NCBI GenBank assembly: GCA_964407855.1 | Contig: CAYOXI010000005.1 | Coordinates: 3,596-67,595 of the forward strand | Reading direction: 5' to 3' | Length of the DNA stretch: 64,000 nucleotides | Origin: SHZI01 sp964407855 | Lineage (GTDB): Bacteria > Pseudomonadota > Gammaproteobacteria > Steroidobacterales > GCA-2729495 | Shown here: piece after piece, positions 26,861-35,217 of the stretch | Position numbering within the stretch: the stretch's first letter is position 1 | Layout: each line of letters begins with the position of its first letter | Program-made: the position numbers and the translations under genes | Notes under the pieces: generated by a model | Databases searched by the model: none | What the model was told of the DNA's origin: nothing | The model's input: only the letters and a program-made list of their open reading frames with translations

Positions 26861-28024
26861 ATGGAACGCGACCAGGCAACCAAGCTGATTCAGGCCCTGC
26901 TGCGGAAGATGGTGGACAAGAACGGGTCCGACCTCTTCATCACGGCCGGGTTTCCACCTGCGATCAAGATCGACGGCGAGATTCACCGCGCAGGGGAACA
27001 GCCCCTGACGGCGGATGAGAGCGCCGTGATCGTGCGCTCCATCATGAACGACCGGCAGGCACGGGAGTTTGACGCCACGAAGGAATGCAACTTTGCCATC
27101 AGCCCCCAGGGAATCGGCCGTTTCCGCGTAAGTGCCTTCATCCAGCAGGCTCAGGTTGGCGCCGTGATGCGCCGGATCATCACCAAGATCCCCACGCTGG
27201 AGGAGCTGGAGCTGCCTCCGGTGATGCGTGAGATCGCGCTCACCAAGCGCGGCCTCGTGATCGTCGTGGGCGCTACCGGGTCGGGCAAGTCCACCACGCT
27301 GGCAGCCATGGTGCATTGCCGGAACATGAATACCCGGGGACACATTGTCACTGTCGAGGACCCTGTCGAGTATGTGCACCCCCATGGCCGCTGCGTGGTA
27401 ACGCAGCGGGAGGTCGGCGTTGACACCGAAGGCTGGCACGCGGCGCTCAAGAACACCCTGCGTCAGGCCCCGGATGTGATCATGATCGGCGAGATCCGTG
27501 ACCGCGAGACCATGGAATACGGCATCCAGTTTGCCGAGACCGGTCACCTGTGCCTTGCCACCCTGCATGCCAACAGCGCCAACCAGGCTCTCGACCGTGT
27601 CATCAATTTCTTTCCTGAGGAGAAGCGTAACCAGCTGCTCATGGACCTGTCACTCAACGTCAAGGCGCTGATCTCCCAGCGACTGATTCCACGGGACGGC
27701 ATGGTTGGCCGGATTGCCTCGATGGAGGTGATGCTGCAGTCGCCGCTGATCTCGGAGCTGATCTTCAAGGGCGAAGTCACCCGCATCAAGGAAATCATGG
27801 CCAAGTCCACGCGGCTCGGCATGCAGACCTTCGACCAGGATCTCTTCCAGCTCTACGAAACCGGCAAGATCTCCTACGAGGAGGCCATGCGCAATGCTGA
27901 CTCGAAGAACGAGCTCCGCCTGAAGATCAAGCTGGAGAGCAAGCGGGACCGGACAGTAGCCGCCGACGACTCCGGCGGGCTGGAGCTGCAGGAAGAAGAG
28001 AAGAGAAAGGCCGCCTTCTTTTAG
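26861..28024 (+). CDS. pilU: PilT-dependent retraction ATPase PilU
   Basis: A 387-residue paralogue with the PilU features ASPATKECNFAIS-like segment (here TKECNFAISPQGIGRFR), VGATGSGKST, VTVEDPVEYVH, the Walker B-like VIMIGEIRD, and ETGHLCLATLHAN. It is longer than PilT through a charged C-terminal tail (LELQEEEKRKAAFF), as in other PilUs. PilU helps PilT retract under load. It lies 39 bp after pilT and 12 bp before a third family member. Confidence 0.95.
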   Translation: MERDQATKLIQALLRKMVDKNGSDLFITAGFPPAIKIDGEIHRAGEQPLTADESAVIVRSIMNDRQAREFDATKECNFAISPQGIGRFRVSAFIQQAQVGAVMRRIITKIPTLEELELPPVMREIALTKRGLVIVVGATGSGKSTTLAAMVHCRNMNTRGHIVTVEDPVEYVHPHGRCVVTQREVGVDTEGWHAALKNTLRQAPDVIMIGEIRDRETMEYGIQFAETGHLCLATLHANSANQALDRVINFFPEEKRNQLLMDLSLNVKALISQRLIPRDGMVGRIASMEVMLQSPLISELIFKGEVTRIKEIMAKSTRLGMQTFDQDLFQLYETGKISYEEAMRNADSKNELRLKIKLESKRDRTVAADDSGGLELQEEEKRKAAFF

Positions 28025-28036
28025 GCCGCGCGATCC

Positions 28037-29092
28037 ATGAACGTTCAGCCACTCTTCAATCTTATGGTCGAGAAACGGGCCTCAGACCTGTTCCTCACCT
28101 GCTTCGCCCCGGTAAAGATCAAGATCGACGGCAAGATCATTCCTGTGAACAAGCTGGAACTGACGCCCCAGATGGTGCGCCAGGCCGCCATGGAGCTAAT
28201 GACCGGCGAGCAGCTTGAGGAGTTCAACCGCGAGCTCGAGATCGACTTTGCGGTATCAAAGCCAGGGCTCGGCCGGTTTCGCGTGAACATCTTTCACCAG
28301 CGGAGCAACGTGGCTCTGGTGATGCGCTACATCACCCACGAGATGCCCGACCTGGATGCGATCGGGATGCCGCCGATCCTCAAGGACCTGATCATGTTCC
28401 GGCGCGGGCTGCTGCTGATGGTCGGCGCCACAGGGTCCGGAAAATCCACCACCCTGGCAGGGATGATCAATTACCGGAACGAGAAGACGGCCTCCCATAT
28501 CATTACCATCGAGGACCCTATCGAGTTCCTCCACAGCAACAAGAAATCGATCGTCAACCAGCGGGAAATCGGCGTGGACACCCGATCCTACGCCCGGGCG
28601 CTGAAAAGCGCGATGCGGGAAGCGCCCGACGTGATCCTCGTGGGCGAAGTCCGGGACCGCGATACGATGCAAACCACCATCGACCTCGCCGGCACAGGTC
28701 ACCTGGCCGTTGCCACCTTGCATTCGAACAACGCCCCCGAGACGCTCGACCGGATCATCAACCTGTTCCCCGAGGAGCAGCACCCGCAGATCTACATGGA
28801 TCTGTCACAGTACCTGCGGGCGATCATCTCCCAGCGACTGGTGCGCAGCACTGACGGCCAGCGCGTGGCCGCCGTCGAAGTGATGCTGAACACCCCCCGC
28901 ATCGCCGAGCTGATCCAGCAGGGCGACGTCAGTCGGGTCAAGGAGTCCTTCAGTGAGAGCACTGAACAGGGGATGCAGACCTTCGACCAGTCCCTGCTTC
29001 GGCTCTACAAGGACGGCAGGATCTCGATGGAGGAGGCCCTGGCCAACGCCGACTCCCGTTCAAATCTCGAGGCGCAGATTCACTTCGCCTAG
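28037..29092 (+). CDS. Third PilT/PilU-family ATPase
   Basis: A 351-residue paralogue that is neither a PilT nor a PilU duplicate of its neighbours. It starts MNVQPLFNLMVEKRASDLF, reads the ligand region as LEIDFAVSKPGLGRFR, and has VGATGSGKST, ITIEDPIEFLHS, VILVGEVRD and GTGHLAVATLHSNNAPE. The catalytic boxes are all intact, so it should be an active ATPase. It may form mixed hexamers with PilT/PilU or work under other conditions. The tandem spacing of 12 bp suggests co-translation with pilU. Confidence 0.88.
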   Translation: MNVQPLFNLMVEKRASDLFLTCFAPVKIKIDGKIIPVNKLELTPQMVRQAAMELMTGEQLEEFNRELEIDFAVSKPGLGRFRVNIFHQRSNVALVMRYITHEMPDLDAIGMPPILKDLIMFRRGLLLMVGATGSGKSTTLAGMINYRNEKTASHIITIEDPIEFLHSNKKSIVNQREIGVDTRSYARALKSAMREAPDVILVGEVRDRDTMQTTIDLAGTGHLAVATLHSNNAPETLDRIINLFPEEQHPQIYMDLSQYLRAIISQRLVRSTDGQRVAAVEVMLNTPRIAELIQQGDVSRVKESFSESTEQGMQTFDQSLLRLYKDGRISMEEALANADSRSNLEAQIHFA

Positions 29093-29127
29093 CGGGGGGC
29101 CACCCTCGTCGAGGGCCGCGACCGGCT

Positions 29128-30015
29128 TCAGAGGAAGCCCTCGACACTACGCCCGTCGAAGACCGGCCCGTCCACGCACACCCGTTTCATCTGCCGCTCG
29201 CCATTGACGAGTACCGGCACCACGCAGCCCGCGCAGCCACCCACGGCGCAGGCCATGAACTCCTCGAGGCAAAGCTGGCTGGGCAGGCCTGAACCGGCCG
29301 CCAGCTGCTGCACAGCCCGCAGCATGGGTGTCGGTCCGCAGGCATAGATCGTCATCCGGTCGCGCGCGGCAGCGGGCTGGTTGTGGATCCAGGCACCGGC
29401 CAGTGCCGTCACGTAGCCGGCATGGCAGCCGGGCAGGCCGGCGAAGCTTGACAGGCGGCAGGGCACGCCCAGTTCTTCCATCCGGGTGAGCGTGCCCGTG
29501 GCATCGGGTGGCAGACCGTCGACAGCCAGTTGCGCCGCCCGGGTGTCGAAGGGCAAGGGCAATTCCGAGCCGAAGAAGGCCAGGGGTGACCACGGTTCGC
29601 TGCCAGGCTGGCGGGCCAGGCTGTCTGCCAGGAACATCAGGGGAGGGATGCCCACACCGCCCCCGATCAGCAGCGCAACGGGTCGCGCGGGATCCGGCCT
29701 GAAACCCTGACCAATGGGTCCGAGCAGGCTCAGTCTCGCGCCCGGCTCCGTGGCGGACAGCGCCTGCAGCCCCTGTCCCACAACCTTGTAGAGCACCTCG
29801 ATCCAGCCTTCCACCGGATGAGCGCCCAGGATGGACAGCGGGCGGCGCATCGGAATCGTCGCCGCACATTGCAGGTGTACAAAGCTGCCGGGCGTGGCGG
29901 CCCGGGCACACTCCGGAGCCTCCAGGCGGAGCACGTACTGCCCACCCGGATAGCGGTCATGGCGCAGCACCGTTGCGTCGCCGTAATGGATGGTGCCCCG
30001 GTGTGCCTTTTGCAT
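29128..30015 (-). CDS. pyrK: PyrK-like FAD/[2Fe-2S] electron-transfer subunit of dihydroorotate dehydrogenase
   Basis: A 295-residue iron-sulfur flavoprotein of the ferredoxin-reductase fold. FAD contacts are in MRRPLSIL, the NAD region is GGGVGIPPLMFLADSL, and CGPTPML follows. The C-terminal cluster site is C-x4-C-x2-C-x15-C (MACAVGGCAGC then RVCVDG), the PyrK type. It would pass electrons from a class 1B dihydroorotate dehydrogenase to NAD, yet no pyrD is visible nearby. The start at 30015 (MQKAHRGTIHYG) was chosen over 30066, which would overlap ruvX. Confidence 0.82.
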   Translation of the reverse strand: MQKAHRGTIHYGDATVLRHDRYPGGQYVLRLEAPECARAATPGSFVHLQCAATIPMRRPLSILGAHPVEGWIEVLYKVVGQGLQALSATEPGARLSLLGPIGQGFRPDPARPVALLIGGGVGIPPLMFLADSLARQPGSEPWSPLAFFGSELPLPFDTRAAQLAVDGLPPDATGTLTRMEELGVPCRLSSFAGLPGCHAGYVTALAGAWIHNQPAAARDRMTIYACGPTPMLRAVQQLAAGSGLPSQLCLEEFMACAVGGCAGCVVPVLVNGERQMKRVCVDGPVFDGRSVEGFL

Positions 30016-30032
30016 GTTCTTGTTCGTGGTGG

Positions 30033-30467
30033 TCACTGATCCAGCCAGGTCTCGGCAATCACGCAAGCGGCCACCGCGTCCACATCCCCGCTGCGGACCT
30101 TGCGGGTGCGCGCGCCGCTGCGGCGTTGCTCGCGCAGCCGGTCTTCGGCTTCGGCGGAACTCAGCCGCTCGTCCACCCGGGAAACCGCCAGCGGGTAGCG
30201 CCCGGCCAGCGCCGCCGCAAAACGCAGCGCGGCTGCTTCACTGTCTGAGGTTCCGGGGTTGCTGCGATTATACGGAACGCCCACCACGAGTTCGCCGGGC
30301 TGCCATTCAGTAATGAGCCGGTCCACTTCGGGCCAGTCCGGTACGCCCTGTTGGGCAGCCAGCGTCCCGATGGGGGAGGCCAGCCGGGGATGGCGGTTGG
30401 CCAGTGCCACGCCGATCCGGCGCCCGCCGTGATCGAAGACCAGCGCTGACCCGGCGGGGCCGTTCAG
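30033..30467 (-). CDS. ruvX: Holliday junction resolvase-like/pre-16S rRNA nuclease RuvX (YqgF), CTG start
   Basis: YqgF/RuvX is an RNase H-fold nuclease that trims the 5' end of 16S rRNA. The domain begins ALVFDHGGRRIGVALANRH, with catalytic Asp in FDHG, then VVGVPYN, VDERLSS and SGDVDAVAA with further acidic residues. No ATG, GTG or TTG occurs in frame before the FDHG Asp back to the preceding stop. The only near-start is CTG at 30467-30465, which overlaps the yqgE stop as CTGA and gives a normal 144-residue protein (MNGPAGSALVFD). A GTG at 30410 would delete the catalytic Asp. The CTG start is inferred. Confidence 0.85.
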   Translation of the reverse strand: MNGPAGSALVFDHGGRRIGVALANRHPRLASPIGTLAAQQGVPDWPEVDRLITEWQPGELVVGVPYNRSNPGTSDSEAAALRFAAALAGRYPLAVSRVDERLSSAEAEDRLREQRRSGARTRKVRSGDVDAVAACVIAETWLDQ

Positions 30468-31036
30468 GCGTGACCCGCCTGCGAGCTCAGGTTCATGAGG
30501 TCAATGCCGAGCAGGCGGGCAGCCTCGCGCCAGCGCTGCTCGAAAGGCGTGTCGAACAGGATATGGGGTGCTGCCGGCACGCTGAGCCAGGCATTCTGCG
30601 CCAGTTCGCTTTCCAGCTGGCCTGCACCCCAGCCCGCGTAACCCAGCGCTACCACTGCCCGCCGTGGTCCCTGGCCACTGGCCATCGCGGTCAGGACGTC
30701 CTGCGACGTGGTCACCAGGATCGCGTCGCTGACCGCGAGCGAGGCATCGAACTCACGTTCGGGACCGGGCGCCTCGTGCAGCACGAAGCCGCGCTCCTGG
30801 TGGACGGGTCCGCCCTGGAGCACTGGCTGGCTGGCCAGGTCCGGATCAGCGCTGTCGAGGGACAACTGCTCAAAGATATTGCCGAGATTCATGTCCAGGG
30901 GACGGTTGATGACGATCCCCAGTGCGCCCTGGTCGCTGTGTTCGCAGATATAGGTGACGGTGCGGGAGAAATTGGGATCCTGCATCGCCGGCATGGCAAT
31001 CAGCAGGTGCCCGGTCAGCCAGGTGGTCTCGCTCAT
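30464..31036 (-). CDS. yqgE: YqgE/AlgH family protein
   Basis: A 190-residue protein of the UPF0301 family: TGHLLIAMPAMQDPNFSRTV, GIVINRPLDMNL, and LFDTPFEQRW. In Pseudomonas the gene is algH, once linked to alginate regulation; a biochemical role is not established. Its TGA stop overlaps the proposed CTG start of ruvX. The yqgE-ruvX pair is strongly conserved in gammaproteobacteria. Confidence 0.94.
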   Translation of the reverse strand: MSETTWLTGHLLIAMPAMQDPNFSRTVTYICEHSDQGALGIVINRPLDMNLGNIFEQLSLDSADPDLASQPVLQGGPVHQERGFVLHEAPGPEREFDASLAVSDAILVTTSQDVLTAMASGQGPRRAVVALGYAGWGAGQLESELAQNAWLSVPAAPHILFDTPFEQRWREAARLLGIDLMNLSSQAGHA

Positions 31037-31085
31037 GCCGTCAGTATCGGGGCGACGGCCGCGGTGGACAAGGGTTCGTCGGCAG

Positions 31086-32018
31086 TCAGAGCACTGCCGC
31101 AGTGCGTGCCCGGACCCGGGCCCCGCCGTCGGAGAAACGCCATTCGTAGGCGAAGCGCAGCACGTCGAAATCCGCCCGCAGGGCCTCCGGAAAGGGCTCG
31201 AAGGGTGATGCCAGGCGGAGGATGTCCATGGCTGCCTGGTCCAGCTTTTCCTGCCCGGACGAACTGCGCACTACCACGTCACGCAGGCGGCCGTCCGCGC
31301 CAATGGCAACTTCCAGTACCGGATAGGTCAACACCTGGCCCGGGCCGGCAGCCGCGGGAAAGTTGAGCGTTCCCACCTGCTCAACCTTGCGCTTCCAGGT
31401 ATTTAGGTAGGTGGCGATGCGGGATTCCCGGGTATTGGCGCTGATCAGCAGCTCCCGGGGCTGGCTGTCCGGCACGAGGGTCTCGCTGTCGAAGCGGCCA
31501 ACGATGTCGATGGCGTGGCTGGCAGAGGGCAGCATGCTGGCTTCCACCTGCGGCGCGCGATCTGGATCGCCTGCGTCCGGTGCGCGGCGATCCGAGTCGC
31601 GAGCCAGCAGCAGTTGCTGCCGGTTCAGTACCGGATCGGGTAGACCGGGTCGTGCGTCGCTCTCGGCGCCATCACGGATGGGTCCAGGCCGGGGGGCCGG
31701 CAGCGGCAGGCCAGGCTGGGTCAGCAGTGCGGCATCGGGGGCTGCGTTGCCCGCACCGGCCAGATTCTTTTGCGCCAGCAGCACGGCGCTGTCCGGCGGG
31801 GTGCGATCGCTGTCATCACCGGTGACCAGCACCACCTCCATGGTGCTGGTGAGGCTTTCCCGGCCCGGAGCGCCGGCCGTGAAGCTGATGCCGAGGATCA
31901 GGATCCCGTGGAAGAGGGCTGCCAGGAAGGCGGTGGAGGAAAGCCGGTCACGGGCAGCCTCGGCAGACCAGGCTGTCGGCCGGGATACACGCGTGATTGC
32001 CGTCTGCCTCCCTGCCAA
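31086..32018 (-). CDS. TonB-family energy transducer
   Basis: A 310-residue protein with one N-terminal membrane helix (about 29-50, STAFLAALFHGILILGISF), a long Pro/Ala/Asp-rich periplasmic region, and a C-terminal TonB-like domain (VLEVAIGADGRLRDVVVRSSSG, LDQAAMDILRLASPFEPFP). The position between gshB and yqgE is that of PA0406/TonB3 of Pseudomonas, linked there to twitching motility. No exbB/exbD genes are adjacent. It could serve outer-membrane transport or pilus assembly. Confidence 0.85.
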   Translation of the reverse strand: MAGRQTAITRVSRPTAWSAEAARDRLSSTAFLAALFHGILILGISFTAGAPGRESLTSTMEVVLVTGDDSDRTPPDSAVLLAQKNLAGAGNAAPDAALLTQPGLPLPAPRPGPIRDGAESDARPGLPDPVLNRQQLLLARDSDRRAPDAGDPDRAPQVEASMLPSASHAIDIVGRFDSETLVPDSQPRELLISANTRESRIATYLNTWKRKVEQVGTLNFPAAAGPGQVLTYPVLEVAIGADGRLRDVVVRSSSGQEKLDQAAMDILRLASPFEPFPEALRADFDVLRFAYEWRFSDGGARVRARTAAVL

Positions 32019-32090
32019 GACCCGCTCCCTGCGCCCCGCACTGCGACGCGGTCGATTATACGCGCCGGTCCCGCCTGCAACGGGGGCAGG

Positions 32091-33152
32091 TCACAGATCC
32101 GGGACCGTCGGCCGGGGTACCCGGCCCGCATTGCTCTGGCGCAGGCGCTCCTCCATCCCGGGCGTCGCCAGCATTTCTCCCCTCGGGCCAATGAGCAGCG
32201 CGTCGCTGAGCCCCAGGGATGCGCACAGTGCCGTGAAGCGAGCCGGGCCGCCCACCATCAGGGCGGTGGCGGCCGCATCGGCCAGCTCCGCGTCCCGCGC
32301 CACCACCGTGACGCCGATGGCCTCGCTGCCTGGTAGTCCGGTCCGTGGATCCAGGACATGGTGATAGCGATGTCCATCCTGAACGTAGCTGCGGGCGTAG
32401 TCACCGGACGTGGCAGCGGCTTCGCCGTCCGCCAGCCACAAGGTCGCGAACACCCCGTCGCCGCGCGGGTTCCGGACCCCGATACGCCAGGGCCGGTTGC
32501 TCCCCGCCGCGAGCGGGCGCGTGCCCAGTGCCAGGACGCTGCTGCCACCGAGGTCGATCAGGGCATCGCGGACGTTGCGCTCGGCCAGCAGCGACCGGAT
32601 GTGTTCCAGCGCTGTCCCCTTGGCGATCCCGCCCAGATCGATGCACAGCGGCCGCCGGGGCGTCAGCTGCCGGCCTTCCAGGGCCACGTCGGCCAGCGTT
32701 CCCTGTCCGTCCGTCAGTTTCCGGATTTCTGCGTCCGGGGGCGGCCCGTCGCTGCCTGCCAGATTTTCCTGCCGGTCAAACTGCCACAGGCGGACGAGAG
32801 CGCAGACGCCCGGATCGAAGAGGCCCCCGCTACGGGTGTGCAGCTCGGTTGCCCGGGCGACCATGGCAGCCAGGGCGGGACTAAGGGTGACAGCCTCGCC
32901 CCGGCTGAGGCTTTCGTTGGCCCGCGCCAGCTCGCCCGTGCCAAAGGCATACCAGTCGTTGCCGACTGCGGTCAGGAATTGCTCAATGGCGTCCGCGGCA
33001 GCCTGCGCGTCCGGATCCGCCTGCGGGATCTGCAGCCGCACGGTGGTCCCGAAGGCGGCGAACTGGCGGGCTGTGGTCGCGGGCTCATCGGTGGCGCAGG
33101 CGGTGACCGCGAGGAGGGCGGCCAGCACCCCGACGCCGATGCGGCTGTTCAG
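32091..33152 (-). CDS. apbE: FAD:protein FMN transferase ApbE (lipoprotein), CTG start
   Basis: ApbE links FMN covalently to Thr/Ser of periplasmic flavoproteins such as NqrB/C or RnfD/G. Motifs are present in order: GNDWYAFGTGELARAN, DLGGIAKG, SGDYARSY, HHVLDPRTGLP. The lipobox is VTAC. A GTG at 33128 would leave only MLAALLAVTAC with no positive n-region. The CTG at 33152-33150, overlapping the gshB stop as CTGA, adds MNSRIGVG and gives a normal signal peptide and a 353-residue protein. The CTG start is an inference. apbE is not part of the usual gshB-tonB-yqgE order. Confidence 0.9.
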   Translation of the reverse strand: MNSRIGVGVLAALLAVTACATDEPATTARQFAAFGTTVRLQIPQADPDAQAAADAIEQFLTAVGNDWYAFGTGELARANESLSRGEAVTLSPALAAMVARATELHTRSGGLFDPGVCALVRLWQFDRQENLAGSDGPPPDAEIRKLTDGQGTLADVALEGRQLTPRRPLCIDLGGIAKGTALEHIRSLLAERNVRDALIDLGGSSVLALGTRPLAAGSNRPWRIGVRNPRGDGVFATLWLADGEAAATSGDYARSYVQDGHRYHHVLDPRTGLPGSEAIGVTVVARDAELADAAATALMVGGPARFTALCASLGLSDALLIGPRGEMLATPGMEERLRQSNAGRVPRPTVPDL

Positions 33153-34129
33153 GGGACTGGCACCCGTCGGGCGGGGCGACTGGCCAGGCGGGCGTCCAGC
33201 ACATCAAACAGCCTGGCGGCCACGTCCAGGCCACCCAGCTTCTGCAGTTCCCGGATGCCGGTGGGGCTCGTGACATTGACCTCGGTCAGGAAATCGCCGA
33301 TCACGTCCAGGCCGGCGAAGGTCACGCCCCGCTCCCGGAGCACCGGACCTACCTGGCTGCAGATCCAGCGGTCCCGTTCGGTGAGTTCGCGCACCTCCGG
33401 CTGGGCACCCATGACGAGATTGCCCCGGTTGTCGTCGGCCGGCGGTATCCGGGCCAGGACCCGGCTGACGGGCTCCCCATCCACCAGGATGATGCGTTTG
33501 TCACCCTGGCGGATCTCCGGGATGTAGCGCTGGGCCATCGCGTGGATCGTGCCGTAGTCGGTCAGCGTCTCGAAGACCACATTTGCATTGTTGTCGCCCT
33601 GACTGAGCACGAAGATCGATCGCCCCCCCATACCGTAGAGGGGCTTGACGACGATCTGCCGGTGCTCCGCCAGGAAGGCCCGCATGTCGGTGATCGAGCG
33701 CGTGATCAGCGTATCGGGGCAGCACTGGGGGAACCAGGCCGTGAAAGCCTTCTCGTTGATGTCCCGGAGGCTTGCCGGGCGATTAACCACGAGCACGCCG
33801 GCTTCCTCGGCGCGCTCGAGGATGTAGGAGGTGTAGATGTACTCCGTGTCGAAGGGCGGGTCCTTCCGCATCAGCAGCAGATCCAGCCTGGCAAGCGGCA
33901 TTTCCACCGGGGAACCCAGCTCGAACCACTCGGTCCGCGAGTCCATCACCTGCAGCCGGCGTGCCAGGCCCTGGGCCTCGCCGTTGCGCAGCCGGATTGA
34001 ACCCTGCTCGAAGTACCAGAGGCTGTAACCCCGCCGCGCTGCTTCCAGCAACATGGCAAGGGTGCTGTCCTTGGCCGGGCTGATGCCCGCAATCGGGTCC
34101 ATCACCACGCCCAGCTGCAATCCGGTCAT
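33149..34129 (-). CDS. gshB: Glutathione synthase
   Basis: Joins gamma-glutamylcysteine and glycine with ATP. The 326-residue protein begins MTGLQLGVVMDPIAGISPAKD, the conserved GshB start. The ATP-grasp domain contains VVKPLYGMGGRSIF, RIILVDGEPV and DVIGDFLTEVNVTSPTGI with the metal-binding Glu and Asn. The ATG at 34129 is preceded by GGGAGAT. It heads a leftward operon and is divergent from pilG, the layout known in Pseudomonas. Confidence 0.97.
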   Translation of the reverse strand: MTGLQLGVVMDPIAGISPAKDSTLAMLLEAARRGYSLWYFEQGSIRLRNGEAQGLARRLQVMDSRTEWFELGSPVEMPLARLDLLLMRKDPPFDTEYIYTSYILERAEEAGVLVVNRPASLRDINEKAFTAWFPQCCPDTLITRSITDMRAFLAEHRQIVVKPLYGMGGRSIFVLSQGDNNANVVFETLTDYGTIHAMAQRYIPEIRQGDKRIILVDGEPVSRVLARIPPADDNRGNLVMGAQPEVRELTERDRWICSQVGPVLRERGVTFAGLDVIGDFLTEVNVTSPTGIRELQKLGGLDVAARLFDVLDARLASRPARRVPVP

Positions 34130-34374
34130 TCGTCTGATCTCCCTGTTCTGCCAGCGGCGTTCTGCGACGCCGTGCCTATTCTGGGCCGCAGATGCTGAAA
34201 TGGCACGGATCACGGGGGTATCATCCGGCGGCGGATCGGGCCGTGGGTTGCCCGGGCGCCTTGGGACATCGGGCACGACCAGACGCAGACGCCGGGGCAG
34301 GAGAGCGGCCAAACCTGCCGCGTGGCCCGCTCCTGACGGTTATGTTAAAAGTTCACGGAGGAGCCGACATACCG

Positions 34375-34791
34375 ATGCCAGGTCTGGAAATGCCAGTGAT
34401 GGACAGCGCCACCCCGGGGATGCAGGGACTCAAGGTCCTCGTCATCGACGACAGCAAGACGATCCGGCGCACCGCCGAGACTCTGCTCTCCAAGGAAGGC
34501 TGCACCGTCTATACGGCTGTGGATGGCTTCGATGCACTGGCCAAGATTGCCGACTACCGGCCGGACATCATTTTCGTCGACATCATGATGCCCCGGCTGG
34601 ACGGCTATCAGACCTGCTCCCTGATCAAGCACAACCGCACCTTCCGGGAGACGCCAGTGATCATGCTGTCCAGCAAGGATGGCCTCTTCGACCGGGCGCG
34701 GGGGCGTATGGTGGGATCCGAGCATTACCTGACCAAACCCTTCACCAAGGACGAGCTGCTGGGCGCCATTACGCGCCAGGTGGCCCGCTGA
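34375..34791 (+). CDS. pilG: Twitching motility response regulator PilG
   Basis: A stand-alone receiver domain of 138 residues in the type IV pilus Chp pathway. LKVLVIDDSKTIRRTAETLL and IIFVDIMMPRLDGYQ (phosphoacceptor Asp in FVDIM) with HYLTKPFTKDELL are almost identical to Pseudomonas PilG. The short N-terminal extension makes the start uncertain: 34375 was chosen, while ATGs at 34342, 34390 and 34399 are alternatives. PilG acts in extension control and cAMP signalling upstream of PilH. Confidence 0.95.
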   Translation: MPGLEMPVMDSATPGMQGLKVLVIDDSKTIRRTAETLLSKEGCTVYTAVDGFDALAKIADYRPDIIFVDIMMPRLDGYQTCSLIKHNRTFRETPVIMLSSKDGLFDRARGRMVGSEHYLTKPFTKDELLGAITRQVAR

Positions 34792-34840
34792 CGCTTTTCG
34801 CCCCGCCAGCGCGCCGGGGCCCGATTGCCGGGAGATTGGC

Positions 34841-35203
34841 ATGGCACTCGTACTGATCGCCGACGACTCACCCACCGACCAGCTGATCCTGTCCCGTATC
34901 CTCGAGAAGAACGGGTTCGAGACGCTGGTGGCCCGCGACGGCGCGGAGGCCATACAACTCGCCGGGCAACGCACGCCGGACGTGATCCTGATGGACATCG
35001 TGATGCCCGGCATGAACGGCTTCCAGGCCACCCGGCAACTGGCCCAGAACCCGTCCACTGCCGCGATCCCGATCGTGATCATTTCCACCAAGACGCAGGA
35101 AGCAGACCGGGTCTGGGGCCTGCGCCAGGGCGCAGTGAGCTACCTGACCAAGCCGGTCTCCGACGAAGACCTGGTCTCAGCTGTGCGTCACGCACTCAGA
35201 TAG
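34841..35203 (+). CDS. pilH: Twitching motility response regulator PilH
   Basis: A second single-domain receiver of 120 residues: VLIADDSPTDQLILSRIL, VILMDIVMPGMNGFQATRQ with phosphoacceptor Asp, STKTQEADRVWGLRQGA and YLTKPVSDEDLV match PilH, including the VWGxRQGA segment that sets PilH apart from PilG. It follows pilG by 49 bp. In Pseudomonas, PilH drains phosphate from ChpA and favours retraction. Confidence 0.95.
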   Translation: MALVLIADDSPTDQLILSRILEKNGFETLVARDGAEAIQLAGQRTPDVILMDIVMPGMNGFQATRQLAQNPSTAAIPIVIISTKTQEADRVWGLRQGAVSYLTKPVSDEDLVSAVRHALR

Positions 35204-35217
35204 GGAGGCGGGAGCGG

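Noticed and set aside
30033..30410. ruvX starting at the GTG at 30410
   Set aside because: This would remove the strand with the catalytic Asp that all RuvX proteins have.
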